Shown piece by piece: positions 26,001 to 33,753 of a stretch of 64,000 bases of DNA; position 1 is the first letter of the stretch; the number at the start of each line of letters is the position of its first letter. The notes beneath the pieces were generated by a model. That model had not been told where the DNA came from. It saw nothing but the letters and a program-made list of their open reading frames with translations, and ran no database searches. Source of the DNA: Cytophagales bacterium (lineage in GTDB: Bacteria > Bacteroidota > Bacteroidia > Cytophagales > Cyclobacteriaceae); the NCBI GenBank assembly GCA_022360055.1, contig JAKSDO010000021.1:35890-99889 (forward strand). Reading direction: 5' to 3'. The translations under genes were made by a program, and so were the position numbers.

Positions 26001-26524
26001 TCAAAAGCCATGCCTCTGGCCTGGGGATTTACACCGGCGGCGCCAATGGTCCCCGCGACATGTGTGCCATGATCATCAAACGGTATGTTGTCTTTTATTT
26101 CTACCCGGTCACCGAATTCCTGATGTTCGACATTCGTAGATCCGCTGTCCCAAATACCGATCACCATATTTTTTCCGGTGAGGTTGAGCGACAATTCCGC
26201 GCCGGGACGCAACTTGCTTGTCCCGACGTTCTCCGCCGCCAATTGATTGAAGGTCATGTAGTATTCGGGTATGCCGGACGGCATGATCCGGATCAGGGAA
26301 ACCGTTTTTCCATGATCAAAAACCTCTCTGACCAATATATTTCTTTCAAATGCATAGGTCTGTACGGATGTCTGATATTCTTTGTAAATTCTGTCCAGCT
26401 CAACCGACAGGTTTTTTAAATATGCAGCGTTTGTTGCTGTTTTCCACTCCTGCGCAAAGGTATTGTATGCCAATAATAAGATTACCGGCACTGCAAATAC
26501 ATGTATAACCAAAACTCTCTTCAT
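23045..26524 (-). CDS. Secreted subtilisin-family (S8) protease with PKD and T9SS sorting domain
   Basis: This 1159-residue exported serine endopeptidase has a signal peptide (1-24), an S8 catalytic domain with Asp126 (GIWDSG), His152 (DDHGTHVAGT), Asn265 (SAGN) and Ser357 (GTSMSAP), then a P-domain-like region (about 440-565). A long Asn/Ser-rich beta-helix-like region (about 570-905) follows, then a PKD domain (TSWSWNFGN, about 920-1000), an Ig-like spacer and a type A T9SS C-terminal domain (SIYPNPTSGEF to the end). The last domain directs export through PorSS and surface attachment or release. It is the fifth gene of the SusCD operon and starts 4 bases after the gene before it. All catalytic residues are present, so it should be active. 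Confidence 0.93.
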   Translation of the reverse strand: MKRVLVIHVFAVPVILLLAYNTFAQEWKTATNAAYLKNLSVELDRIYKEYQTSVQTYAFERNILVREVFDHGKTVSLIRIMPSGIPEYYMTFNQLAAENVGTSKLRPGAELSLNLTGKNMVIGIWDSGSTNVEHQEFGDRVEIKDNIPFDDHGTHVAGTIGAAGVNPQARGMAFESNMFAYEFNNDNSEMADEAADGLIISNHSYGLRTGWDVATGGTGWQWFGDPSVSNVEDYRFGYYDASNSRVWDDIAFNAPYYLIVKSAGNDRTDIGDGTRPPDGPYDCLEPKSVAKNILTIGAVEHINGDYTGPDDVIMSEFSSWGPTDDGRIKPDISAIGVDVFSALSGGIDEYGTQSGTSMSAPNTTGSLALLQEYYAKLYSGNYMRSASLKGLVVHTANEAGKNPGPDYEFGWGLLAVDKAANIITRNDGDDFILDELNLAENDSVVFKVNSDGTEPLIATICWTDVPGVPAPISLNPTNLMLINDLDMRIYDESNTAYLPWVLDPENPDKGASFGDNFRDNVEKIEIANPAPGAYTIVIKHKDELRNGNQKFSLIVTTSSQELDLTEFYWIGGSGGWNDGNNWSFSSGGNIANAVPSINNPVIFDNNSFTEPVNVINLTSNANCYNINYYSTDSCAINLASFELNIDGSIYNENAKLSFSNGKLSFKGIVSKNNQILVSESAFNDINLEFKSINGSWNLENNFTAKDLVIENSSLFAKNSAFTASTINATLNDQNTVDFSGSVIEGLDIINVSAAPNVIFENSILMLSDANGNVSKSITGNGNTFHNVSIENADLSINGNNTFNKILTSGSLSLFGDNTFDSLRLSDVSSLFLNENTTQTVLRSFEAVGSVGNLIEIQSTGASNASLFSDNSNIRFCFDYLDIVNVSVSGNTSFLSGNNSNINANSTGWIQLDCDDALFPSFEVEFPCALGETRFVDTSTGFPTSWSWNFGNLQFPQENISTEQNPFHNFRFEGEYEVTFNVRNAQFNETITRTITIEDYESGLSVPSINVNGTRLTSSVIAPDYQWYLNNNPIPGATDRIYEIANPGTYNVSVADENCLFLSEATVVTSLSDLSSDINFSIYPNPTSGEFTIDIRNEYLGQVDMTVYDLLGNKVYDHYFRKNSESITEPVSLRSLPAGVYNLVLRQGGKFGNMRLIIGF

Positions 26525-26528
26525 ACTG

Positions 26529-27047
26529 TTAATTGACCGGTTTATAAACCCATTGAGCTATGCCCGGGAATTCCCAAAATGTCTTATCGCCAATTGGAAG
26601 GACCAGGGTATCTCTGAAGCCATAAATTAATTCATTTTCCGTAAGCCCGGATAATACAAAATCATTACCCCCGATGAATAATGTTGCATTTGCATTTACA
26701 ATATCCCAGCTTGTGCGGAATAGCAGATCATCTTCCCCGGGCTCACATTTGTCATTTCCATCCCGTACCTCAAGTTGTTTGCCGTCTCTGAAAAAGATGT
26801 ATTCATCATCGAGGGCACAATCCGGGATCCCGTAGATTACATTGGCATTGATATCATCTACCTCCTCATCGTTAAAAATAAACGTAAATGAACTCTGTCG
26901 CCAGGATTTGCTTTCTTCACCGGTAAGCATCAATGAAAAGGTGGCCGGTTTTACCTCATGTTTTTCTTTACACCCGACAAGGAATAAGATTACAAGAAAA
27001 CTCCAATAGGTATATATTGACAATCGCATAAATCTCATTTTACTCAT
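26529..27047 (-). CDS. Lipocalin-like lipoprotein of the SusCD-protease operon
   Basis: The start at 27047 (MSKMRFMRLS) overlaps the stop of the preceding gene in an ATGAGTAA junction. It gives 172 residues with a signal and lipobox (LFLVGC). A longer frame upstream would overlap the neighbour by 200 bases and lacks a signal. The mature part has the small lipocalin-like pattern seen in Bacteroidota lipoproteins: SKSWRQSSFTFIFND, CALDDEYIFFRDGKQLEVRDGNDKCEPGE, then beta strands ending EFPGIAQWVYKPVN. Two Cys could form a disulfide. It may bind peptide or protein ligands at the surface, inferred only from the operon. Confidence 0.75.
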   Translation of the reverse strand: MSKMRFMRLSIYTYWSFLVILFLVGCKEKHEVKPATFSLMLTGEESKSWRQSSFTFIFNDEEVDDINANVIYGIPDCALDDEYIFFRDGKQLEVRDGNDKCEPGEDDLLFRTSWDIVNANATLFIGGNDFVLSGLTENELIYGFRDTLVLPIGDKTFWEFPGIAQWVYKPVN

Positions 27048-27876
27048 TTTTCTTTTTTGCCCGGACCGTTCGGATGGTTTCAGGGCCCGCAATATCGTAT
27101 GAATATGAGAACGTGAGCAGCTCGACCTCCGAATCAAACGTACCCTTACCTTCGGACCTTGTTCTTTCAAGTTGGCTCGCGCCGGCAAGGAACTGCTCGG
27201 GAATTTCAAATTCTCCTTTGCACAAATCCAGGTTTGCAAATGCAAACAATGTTGAATCGAGACCGGTAAATCCCATCATGTATATGCGGTTATTTGAATT
27301 CCAGTCCACCTCGATATCCACATCATAAATAAACTCGCCATCGTTTTGGTCAAACTCCCAGGTGCCCTCAAATTTTCTGAGATCAACCAGGCAGTCGTCA
27401 TCTTTAATGGTTACGGTATGAAACCTCCCATTTATTCCCGTCTCTCCAAAACCGGCCACAAGGCCGTTGTTTACCGCAGTAATGGTAAATTTAATGGTTT
27501 TATCCCCGGTGAGCTCCCGGTTATTTATCGGCTTGAACCGGATTTCCCCGGTATGTTTTCCCACAGGTATAAGCACTCTTTTTTTGTCTCCTTCTTCCAG
27601 AATGTAGTCTTCATTTTCGACAGCGGTGCCACTGACTTCATATTCCACGACGGTGGTATTGTTTTGTGAGGGGGCCGCTATATGCAGTTCAATGACGGCA
27701 GATTCATTTTGGTTGAGATCAAACGGATCGCTGTAATTTTCGAGGATTTCGCTTTCCGTTTCCGTGAACCGGGCATGATACGGGCCCTGAAATGTTATTT
27801 CTTCAGCTTTTTCGCATGAAATAAGGATGACGAAAAATACCGGTATTGCTATTTTGTACATATTCCTCTTCATCAA
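27040..27876 (-). CDS. Calx-beta-like surface lipoprotein of the SusCD-protease operon
   Basis: This 278-residue lipoprotein (signal with VILISC) has a Calx-beta/DUF1735-type beta-sandwich at about 30-160 (VVEYEVSGTAVENEDYIL, GEIRFKPINNRELTGDKTIKFTI, TVTIKDDDC) and a second all-beta domain (about 165-278, FEGTWEFDQNDGEFIYDVDIEVDW). It lies 7 bases after the SusD gene and overlaps the next gene. In SusCD loci this position is often held by surface glycan-binding proteins; here, with a protease and no CAZyme, a protein- or peptide-binding role is more likely (inference). Confidence 0.78.
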   Translation of the reverse strand: MMKRNMYKIAIPVFFVILISCEKAEEITFQGPYHARFTETESEILENYSDPFDLNQNESAVIELHIAAPSQNNTTVVEYEVSGTAVENEDYILEEGDKKRVLIPVGKHTGEIRFKPINNRELTGDKTIKFTITAVNNGLVAGFGETGINGRFHTVTIKDDDCLVDLRKFEGTWEFDQNDGEFIYDVDIEVDWNSNNRIYMMGFTGLDSTLFAFANLDLCKGEFEIPEQFLAGASQLERTRSEGKGTFDSEVELLTFSYSYDIAGPETIRTVRAKKKNE

Positions 27877-27883
27877 TCTATAT

Positions 27884-29233
27884 TTAATAGCCCGGGTTTT
27901 GGGCGTCTTTTAACGACGGATTATTCGTGATTTCGCGAAATGGAATAGGCCACAGGCGATCTTTTTCAGACCAGTTGCTGGTAAATTCATCCATAACGGC
28001 CTGATCTCTTCCGGTTCTTACCAAATCGTACCATCGGTGCCCTTCAAAGCACAACTCCATCCTGCGCTCGTTTTCTATCACCAGAAGCATTTGATTCTTA
28101 GAGGTTCCCTGAATCAGAGGAACACTGGCGCGTTCTCTTAAAACGTTGATATCTGCCTCGGCACTGCCCGAACCCGAGATCTTATCCTGTTGCGCCCTGG
28201 CTTCCGCACGGATGATATACATTTCCGCGAGTCGGAGGAGCTGAATATTATCAAACGGTCCGTACCTCACGACGGTCCATCCGTTGTCAGAGCCTTTTAC
28301 GTTGGTTCCGTCAAATTCCAGAACAACCATTCTGTCTCCGCCGTCGTTTTGCAGTGCAAGCACCATTTCACTTGACGGTATGAGCTCTCTACGTCCGGCA
28401 AACAGGTTATTGATGCCAAAATTTGTTGAAGTCCCGGGGTTATCGTTGGCGCTGTAGACAATTTCAAGAATTGATTCCGTGCTGAAATCCGCTACGGCAT
28501 TGGCAAAGTCCTCTTCCAGAACGTATTCTTTTGTGCCGTTCCCCTGAATAACATCTGTCGCATATTTTTCAGCTTCCGTCCAATTTTCCACATACAGATA
28601 GTACCGGGCCAGCAGAGCTTTTACGGCGCCGTTGGTGACTTCACCGGCGTTGAAACCATCCTGTGGCAATTTATCCAGCGCATATAGCAACTCGGATTCA
28701 ATAAAACTCAGGGTTTCTTCCAAAGTTGCCCGCGGCATCACTCTGTTTTCTTCGACATTTGTTGTAGTAACTATGGGAATGCCTCCAAATGTGTACGCGC
28801 CTACAAAATAGGCATAAGCTCTGAGAAAACTGGCTGCTGCAGTGATCTCGTTAAATTCACTTTGCGGGATGTCCAGGTCGGGAAGGCCTTCGTACAAAAA
28901 GCTGGCCACGTAAGACATGCTGTAAATCACCCCCCAAAGGGCACTGGCCGAACCGTTTGATGCGGACATATCCTTACTGCTTATTTCGCGATATTGTGTA
29001 AATGTTCCGTTGTGAATCAGGTTGTCTGCGGTTAAGTCTCCTGCAATTATTTTTGGCGCGCCGAGATTTGCCAGGTCCCGATAGGCCGAAGACAGTACAA
29101 CGCGCGCTGATCCGGCATCCGTAAGTACCTGGTCATCCGTAATCAAATCGACAGGATCGGGATTCAACAGATCCTCACACGACATCGTGAGCAATAAAAC
29201 CGTAAATATGAATGTGTAAAGCCTGATTTTCAT
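27884..29233 (-). CDS. SusD/RagB-like nutrient-binding lipoprotein (protease operon)
   Basis: The 449-residue SusD has a lipobox LLTMSC (Cys19) and the typical opening EDLLNPDPVDLITDDQVLTD. Helical TPR-like segments follow (AAASFLRAYAYFVGAYTFGGIPIV), with a mimic of the family block LAEMYIIRAEARAQ, and the ending DRLWPIPFREITNNPSLKDAQNPGY. Its ATG overlaps the TAA of the SusC gene by one base (TAATG), so translation is coupled. It is the lid of that transporter, presumably binding peptides given the protease in the operon. Confidence 0.95.
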   Translation of the reverse strand: MKIRLYTFIFTVLLLTMSCEDLLNPDPVDLITDDQVLTDAGSARVVLSSAYRDLANLGAPKIIAGDLTADNLIHNGTFTQYREISSKDMSASNGSASALWGVIYSMSYVASFLYEGLPDLDIPQSEFNEITAAASFLRAYAYFVGAYTFGGIPIVTTTNVEENRVMPRATLEETLSFIESELLYALDKLPQDGFNAGEVTNGAVKALLARYYLYVENWTEAEKYATDVIQGNGTKEYVLEEDFANAVADFSTESILEIVYSANDNPGTSTNFGINNLFAGRRELIPSSEMVLALQNDGGDRMVVLEFDGTNVKGSDNGWTVVRYGPFDNIQLLRLAEMYIIRAEARAQQDKISGSGSAEADINVLRERASVPLIQGTSKNQMLLVIENERRMELCFEGHRWYDLVRTGRDQAVMDEFTSNWSEKDRLWPIPFREITNNPSLKDAQNPGY

Positions 29234-32200
29234 TAAAACCCTAAATTAAGTCCAACCAAAATTGTTCGCACCTGCGGAAACGTGTATAAATCCAGTCCCT
29301 GGGCGGTGGTTGATCCGTCCAGACTGTTCACTTCCGGATCTGCGCCCGAATAATTTGTCAACGTCCATACATTTGTTCCGGAGGCATAGACCCTCAGTCT
29401 GCGGAGCCGGATCTTACTCAAAATCTCGGGATTTAATGAGTATCCGATCGTGACATTTTTTAGTCGCAGGTAGGAAGCGTCTTCGACAAACCTTGAGCTG
29501 AATCTGTTGTTAAACGTATTCCCAAATTCGTATTTCGGAATTGAGGAGATATCGCCTTCCTTCTGCCAGCGCTCCAGGGCAACCCTCGACTGATTGTTTT
29601 GAATATCTTCTCCCGAATTCAGTAAAGTGGTATTCCCGAAATTGATCATTTGATTCCCGTAGCTGTACTGGAAGAAAACCGAAGCATCGAAGCCTTTGTA
29701 GGTGAACGTATTGGTAAAACCTCCGAAATAATCGGGCTGGGCATTCCCAATAAATGTACCGTCATCTGCGGTGAGCCTCCCGTCATTATTTTTGTCTAAA
29801 TAAATGGCATCCCCGGTTCCGGGGTCGACACCTAGAAATTCCAATCCCCAAAATGTTCCGAGAGGCTTTCCCGGAGCGACAATATGCGTGCTGTTGGTGA
29901 AGGTATTATATCCGGAAAATTGAGGTTCATCCGTGGCGAGTTTTTGAACAATATTGCTATTGGTGGATATATTGAATTGCGACGTCCATTTCAGTTGATT
30001 GTCAATGTTTACCGTGCTTACGGTAAGCTCCATCCCTTCGTTGGTGACTTCTCCGAGATTGCCGAGAATGGAACCAAATCCTGTGGTAAACGGCAACGCT
30101 TCGTTGAGCAGCAAGTCGTTGGTGACGTTATAATAGTAATCGTAGATAATTTGGATTCTGCCGGATAAAAAAGCTATATCGGCCCCGACATCAAATTCCG
30201 TGGTCTGTTCCCATCCGAGGCTGGGATTGCCCAGTGTAGCCGGAGCAACCGCCGGGATGCCGTTGTAGGCTGTGGTAGCACCCCAGGTAGCCAGGTACTG
30301 AAAATTGCCGATACGTTCGTTCCCGGTCAACCCGTAACTGGCCCTGAGTTTGAGATCGTCCAACCATCCGGCCCCGCTGAGAAATTCCTCTTCGGAAACC
30401 CTCCATCCCAATGATACGGCGGGGAACAATCCGAACTTTCGGTCCTCGCCAAACCGCGACGATCCGTCGTACCGGACGCTCGCTTTGGCGAGGTACCTGC
30501 TTTTGAATTTATAATTGACCTCTCCAAAAAAGGATATAAGCCCGCTATTGACCAAAAATGAGGAACCGTCGATAATCAAACCCGAAGACGCGAGATAGGT
30601 AAAATCATCGCTCGGGAACAAAATACCGATCGTCGAGCCGCTTCTGGATGTCCTGCTGATGAATTCGGCGCCCACCAGCCCTCCGAATTCGTGCATATCT
30701 CCGATAGAAGAATTATAGGATAGCACATTATTGTTGAGCAGCGTCGACAATTCCGTGGTGCTGTAAATCCCGTAACCCTGCCCGCCGACGCTTTCCAGGA
30801 AACCGCCAATCGCCGTAGTCGAGGGCTCGAACTGATCTTCTATGGTCGTCACGTAATCCAAATTAAACTTTGTAGTGAAATACAGATTAGGAATGATTTC
30901 ATACCTGGCGTACAGTCCCCCCAGAATTCTTGTGGCATAGGTGTCGAATCTCGGCTCAAGCGCCTGACCTACCGGATTAAAATTCGGGAATTCCGCATAG
31001 CCGGCATCCCCGGGCACATAGAGGTTGCCATTTTCATCGTAAGGCTGGTAATATGGCAAACTTGTCAACGCCGCATTGTAGACACCGTCCAGGAAATTGT
31101 CCCCTTTAATTCGGTTATTTTTTGTTCTGGCCCCGTTTAAATTAATTCCAAAGGAAAGTCTGCTTGTCGCGTGGTGATCGATATTCGCCGTGAGTGTGGC
31201 TCTTTTGAAATCATTGTTCAGCATCACGCCTTCTTCATCGCGGTATGCCCCGCTCAAATAAAACTGGGTCTTTTCCGACCCTCCCTTGGCCGATAACTGA
31301 TACTGCTGTACGATGGCCTGTCGCATCACCTCATCCTGCCAGTCGGTATCGATGCCATCGGTCACACCCGGTATTCCCGCATCATCGGGATCTTCTTCGG
31401 CATTGGCCATAGCTTCCCGCTGGAGCTCCAACAGCTCGGAGGCGGTTAAAACTTCGATGGTATTCGTCGGGTCGATCACACCGCGCTGCACATCGATCTC
31501 AAACGTGGTTGGGGTTCCGACCTTTCCTCTTTTGGTGGTGATGATCACCACCCCGTTTGCAGCGCGCGAACCATAAATCGCCTTTGCAGAGGCGTCTTTC
31601 AGGATCTCAATAGACTCGATGTCATTCGGATTCAACGTGGCCAGGGCGTTGTCGCTCTGGCCTCCGAAACTTCTTGTCGAAAGCCCGCCGTCCCTCACGG
31701 GAATTCCATCTACGATATACAGCGGTCTGTTGGAGCTTGAAATGGACGAATTGCCTCTCACACGGACCATAATACCCCCGCCGGGCGTACCTGATGATTG
31801 CGTAACCGAGACCCCGGAGACCTGACCTTGCAAAGCCTGGTCAAGACCGGTAATGGGCATATCCTTCACGGCAGCGGGATCAAGCGAAGAAATGGACCCG
31901 ATAACATCTGCTTTCTTTTGGGAAGAATACCCGGTGACCACGATTTCCTCCAGTTGCTTGGTGTCTTCAATCATGGTGATATCTATGATGTTTCTGCCAT
32001 TGACAGGTTCTTCAACAGTCAGAAATCCGATGTACGAAAAAACAATGTATTCTGCTTCCGCCGGAATACCGATGGAGTAGGAACCGTCGAACTCCGAAAT
32101 GGTTCCCGTAGACGTATTCTTTATAAAAATGTTTACTCCCGGAATCGGATCTCCGTTTTCTCCGGTAACTTTTCCGGAAATTACAATTTCATCGCTTTGG

Positions 32201-32259
32201 GCAACAAGAATAATCGAGTAGAAGGTGAAAGGGAAAAGTGAAAGTAAAACTTTATTCAT
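29233..32259 (-). CDS. SusC/RagA-like TonB-dependent transporter (protease operon)
   Basis: The complete SusC has 1008 residues: a signal peptide, a carboxypeptidase-regulatory-like domain (about 25-105, ISGKVTGENGDPIPGVNIFI), a TonB-box region (EEIVVTGYSSQKKADVIGSI, about 105-125), a plug with the SusC signature PLYIVDGIPV (about 180), and a 22-strand-type barrel ending in GLNLGF. It is the first gene of a five-gene operon ending with the secreted subtilisin. No ECF sigma/anti-sigma pair is adjacent and there is no extra N-terminal signalling domain, so regulation is by other means. The import ligand is probably a peptide (inference). Confidence 0.96.
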   Translation of the reverse strand: MNKVLLSLFPFTFYSIILVAQSDEIVISGKVTGENGDPIPGVNIFIKNTSTGTISEFDGSYSIGIPAEAEYIVFSYIGFLTVEEPVNGRNIIDITMIEDTKQLEEIVVTGYSSQKKADVIGSISSLDPAAVKDMPITGLDQALQGQVSGVSVTQSSGTPGGGIMVRVRGNSSISSSNRPLYIVDGIPVRDGGLSTRSFGGQSDNALATLNPNDIESIEILKDASAKAIYGSRAANGVVIITTKRGKVGTPTTFEIDVQRGVIDPTNTIEVLTASELLELQREAMANAEEDPDDAGIPGVTDGIDTDWQDEVMRQAIVQQYQLSAKGGSEKTQFYLSGAYRDEEGVMLNNDFKRATLTANIDHHATSRLSFGINLNGARTKNNRIKGDNFLDGVYNAALTSLPYYQPYDENGNLYVPGDAGYAEFPNFNPVGQALEPRFDTYATRILGGLYARYEIIPNLYFTTKFNLDYVTTIEDQFEPSTTAIGGFLESVGGQGYGIYSTTELSTLLNNNVLSYNSSIGDMHEFGGLVGAEFISRTSRSGSTIGILFPSDDFTYLASSGLIIDGSSFLVNSGLISFFGEVNYKFKSRYLAKASVRYDGSSRFGEDRKFGLFPAVSLGWRVSEEEFLSGAGWLDDLKLRASYGLTGNERIGNFQYLATWGATTAYNGIPAVAPATLGNPSLGWEQTTEFDVGADIAFLSGRIQIIYDYYYNVTNDLLLNEALPFTTGFGSILGNLGEVTNEGMELTVSTVNIDNQLKWTSQFNISTNSNIVQKLATDEPQFSGYNTFTNSTHIVAPGKPLGTFWGLEFLGVDPGTGDAIYLDKNNDGRLTADDGTFIGNAQPDYFGGFTNTFTYKGFDASVFFQYSYGNQMINFGNTTLLNSGEDIQNNQSRVALERWQKEGDISSIPKYEFGNTFNNRFSSRFVEDASYLRLKNVTIGYSLNPEILSKIRLRRLRVYASGTNVWTLTNYSGADPEVNSLDGSTTAQGLDLYTFPQVRTILVGLNLGF

Positions 32260-32772
32260 TCATTATGGATTATCAATTCCAACAAAGATATTCAACCTGA
32301 TCAATTATAAAAGGTTTAGATAAATTATCGCAATATAACTCATATTGAATATATTTCTTTACCTCATTAATAATTAAAACCCTAAATATTTAAATATATT
32401 TTAAAGAAATGGCAATTAAGAAATGTCTGTCTTTTGACAAGTACGCCACTTAATGTACTTTGCGGAAGGCGGGCAGATTTCATAACGGCAAAGGTATATT
32501 CGAATAAATGGGAATGACGACGGCCCCGGCTGCGACAGGTAATCCGGATGTTGGTCTGTTTTTGCATGTCCCTTGCATACCGCAGGTCGTGTATTTTGCA
32601 AAACATAGCGGTCCCCCGAGTGAACAGGATAAAAACGGCAGCACAACGTCAATAAACAAACGGCATTCGAAGGCTGCCGGTCGCATGCCGAAAAAAAATA
32701 ATCGGAAAAATGCAACCTCGGTAGTGACACAGGCATCTTTTAGAGAAAATTTAAGAGATAAATCAAAATACT
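32260..32772. other. Divergent intergenic region
   Basis: This 513-base spacer lies between the SusC operon and the DUF4097 gene. The left 140 bases are very AT-rich and hold the candidate promoter. A second exact TACCTTTG on the minus strand lies at 32489-32496. An inverted repeat CGGCAT...ATGCCG (about 32662-32691) is followed on the minus strand by TTTGTTT. Overlapping open frames here have no protein-like composition. Confidence 0.5.
32283..32290 (-). promoter_or_regulatory. Candidate -7 promoter box of the SusCD-protease operon
   Basis: On the minus strand TATCTTTG fits the Bacteroidota sigma-A -7 consensus TAnnTTTG exactly and lies 24 bases before the SusC start codon. No TTG -33 box is found at the usual 17-20 base spacing, so the call rests on one box. 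Confidence 0.35.
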
Positions 32773-33711
32773 ATGAAACCTGTTGTACAAAAAAGAATCT
32801 GTTTGAGCGTATTTATCGGCTTTTTTATACTGTCCCTTTTGCCCGATGTTTTTGCAAAAAGGAGATCCGATAGTCCCTATTTGACGAAATCGTTTAACCT
32901 GTCGTCCGGAGAATTGTACGTAGCTACTTCCGGAGGTTCCATAAAAGTGGAAGGAGGCAACTCCAACTCGGTAAAGGTAGAAATGTATGTGCGATCGAAT
33001 AAGCACAGCGATTCAAAGATCAGGGAGATCCTGGAGGAGGATTACGAGATTCGAATTGAAAAAACAGGATCCAGAATAGAGGCTGTTGCAAAGCGAACAT
33101 CCAAAAACTGGTCATGGAAGGGGATTAGCATATCTTTCGTGGTTTATACTCCGGAGAAATTTGCGTGCGATTTGAACACAAGCGGAGGATCGTTAAGTAT
33201 ATCGGGAGTCAGCGGAAACGACCATGAACTGAAGACGAGCGGCGGAAGCATCAAAGCGGAAGATATGTCCGGCGATCTCGAGGCCAGAACGTCCGGCGGA
33301 AGCATTACAATAAGGGACTACGCAGGCGAATTGGATGCGAGAACAAGCGGCGGATCGATAAAGCTGGAAGATATTAACGGCGATGTTGAGGTTTCGACTT
33401 CAGGCGGGGGAATAAGAATCAATGACGCCCGGGGATCTGTCTACGCGACGACCAGCGGGGGGAGCATCAATGCGGATATATCCAAACTGGAAGACCAGTT
33501 GATATTGAAAACCAGCGGAGGAAGTGTGAACGCCACGATCCCATCCGGATTGGGCCTGGATCTTGACCTTAGAGGAAATCGAGTAAATACTTCCCTCAAC
33601 AATTTCAGCGGAGAATCAAAGTCGGACCGGGTGAAAGGAACTGTGAACGGCGGAGGCATTGAAGTCCAGTTATCGACTTCAGGCGGCAGTGTAAACCTCA
33701 ATTATAATTAG
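32773..33711 (+). CDS. Exported DUF4097-type TSGGS-repeat beta-solenoid protein
   Basis: The 312-residue protein has a signal peptide (to about residue 28) and nine TSGGS/TSGGG units. The seven in the second half are spaced about 18-22 residues apart (NTSGGSLSI, KTSGGSIKAED, RTSGGSITIRD, RTSGGSIKLED, STSGGGIRIND and so on). This is the DUF4097/DUF2807-type right-handed beta-solenoid, where each unit forms one coil with a Gly-rich turn. An acidic/basic linker (about 70-110) separates the first unit from the ladder. It may be a cell-surface or periplasmic scaffold; the function is unknown. A perfect terminator follows. Confidence 0.85.
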   Translation: MKPVVQKRICLSVFIGFFILSLLPDVFAKRRSDSPYLTKSFNLSSGELYVATSGGSIKVEGGNSNSVKVEMYVRSNKHSDSKIREILEEDYEIRIEKTGSRIEAVAKRTSKNWSWKGISISFVVYTPEKFACDLNTSGGSLSISGVSGNDHELKTSGGSIKAEDMSGDLEARTSGGSITIRDYAGELDARTSGGSIKLEDINGDVEVSTSGGGIRINDARGSVYATTSGGSINADISKLEDQLILKTSGGSVNATIPSGLGLDLDLRGNRVNTSLNNFSGESKSDRVKGTVNGGGIEVQLSTSGGSVNLNYN

Positions 33712-33730
33712 AAGGAGGCTATAAGGCATT

Positions 33731-33753
33731 GAGCGGCGACAGCCGCTCTTTTT
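33731..33753 (+). terminator. Rho-independent terminator after DUF4097 gene
   Basis: GAGCGGC and GCCGCTC form a perfect 7-base stem around GACA and are followed by TTTTT. The T run touches the stop of the convergent phosphoesterase gene. Confidence 0.88.

Noticed and set aside
26529..27245. Long version of the lipocalin-like lipoprotein
   Set aside because: The added N terminus is very basic, overlaps the neighbour by 200 bases and hides the lipoprotein signal that starts at 27047.
32489..32496. Second TAnnTTTG match (TACCTTTG, minus strand)
   Set aside because: It is over 200 bases from the SusC start and has no -33 box; listed only in the region note.
32508..32873. 121-codon frame before the DUF4097 gene
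   Set aside because: It overlaps the signal peptide of the real gene in another frame and lacks protein-like hydrophobic pattern.
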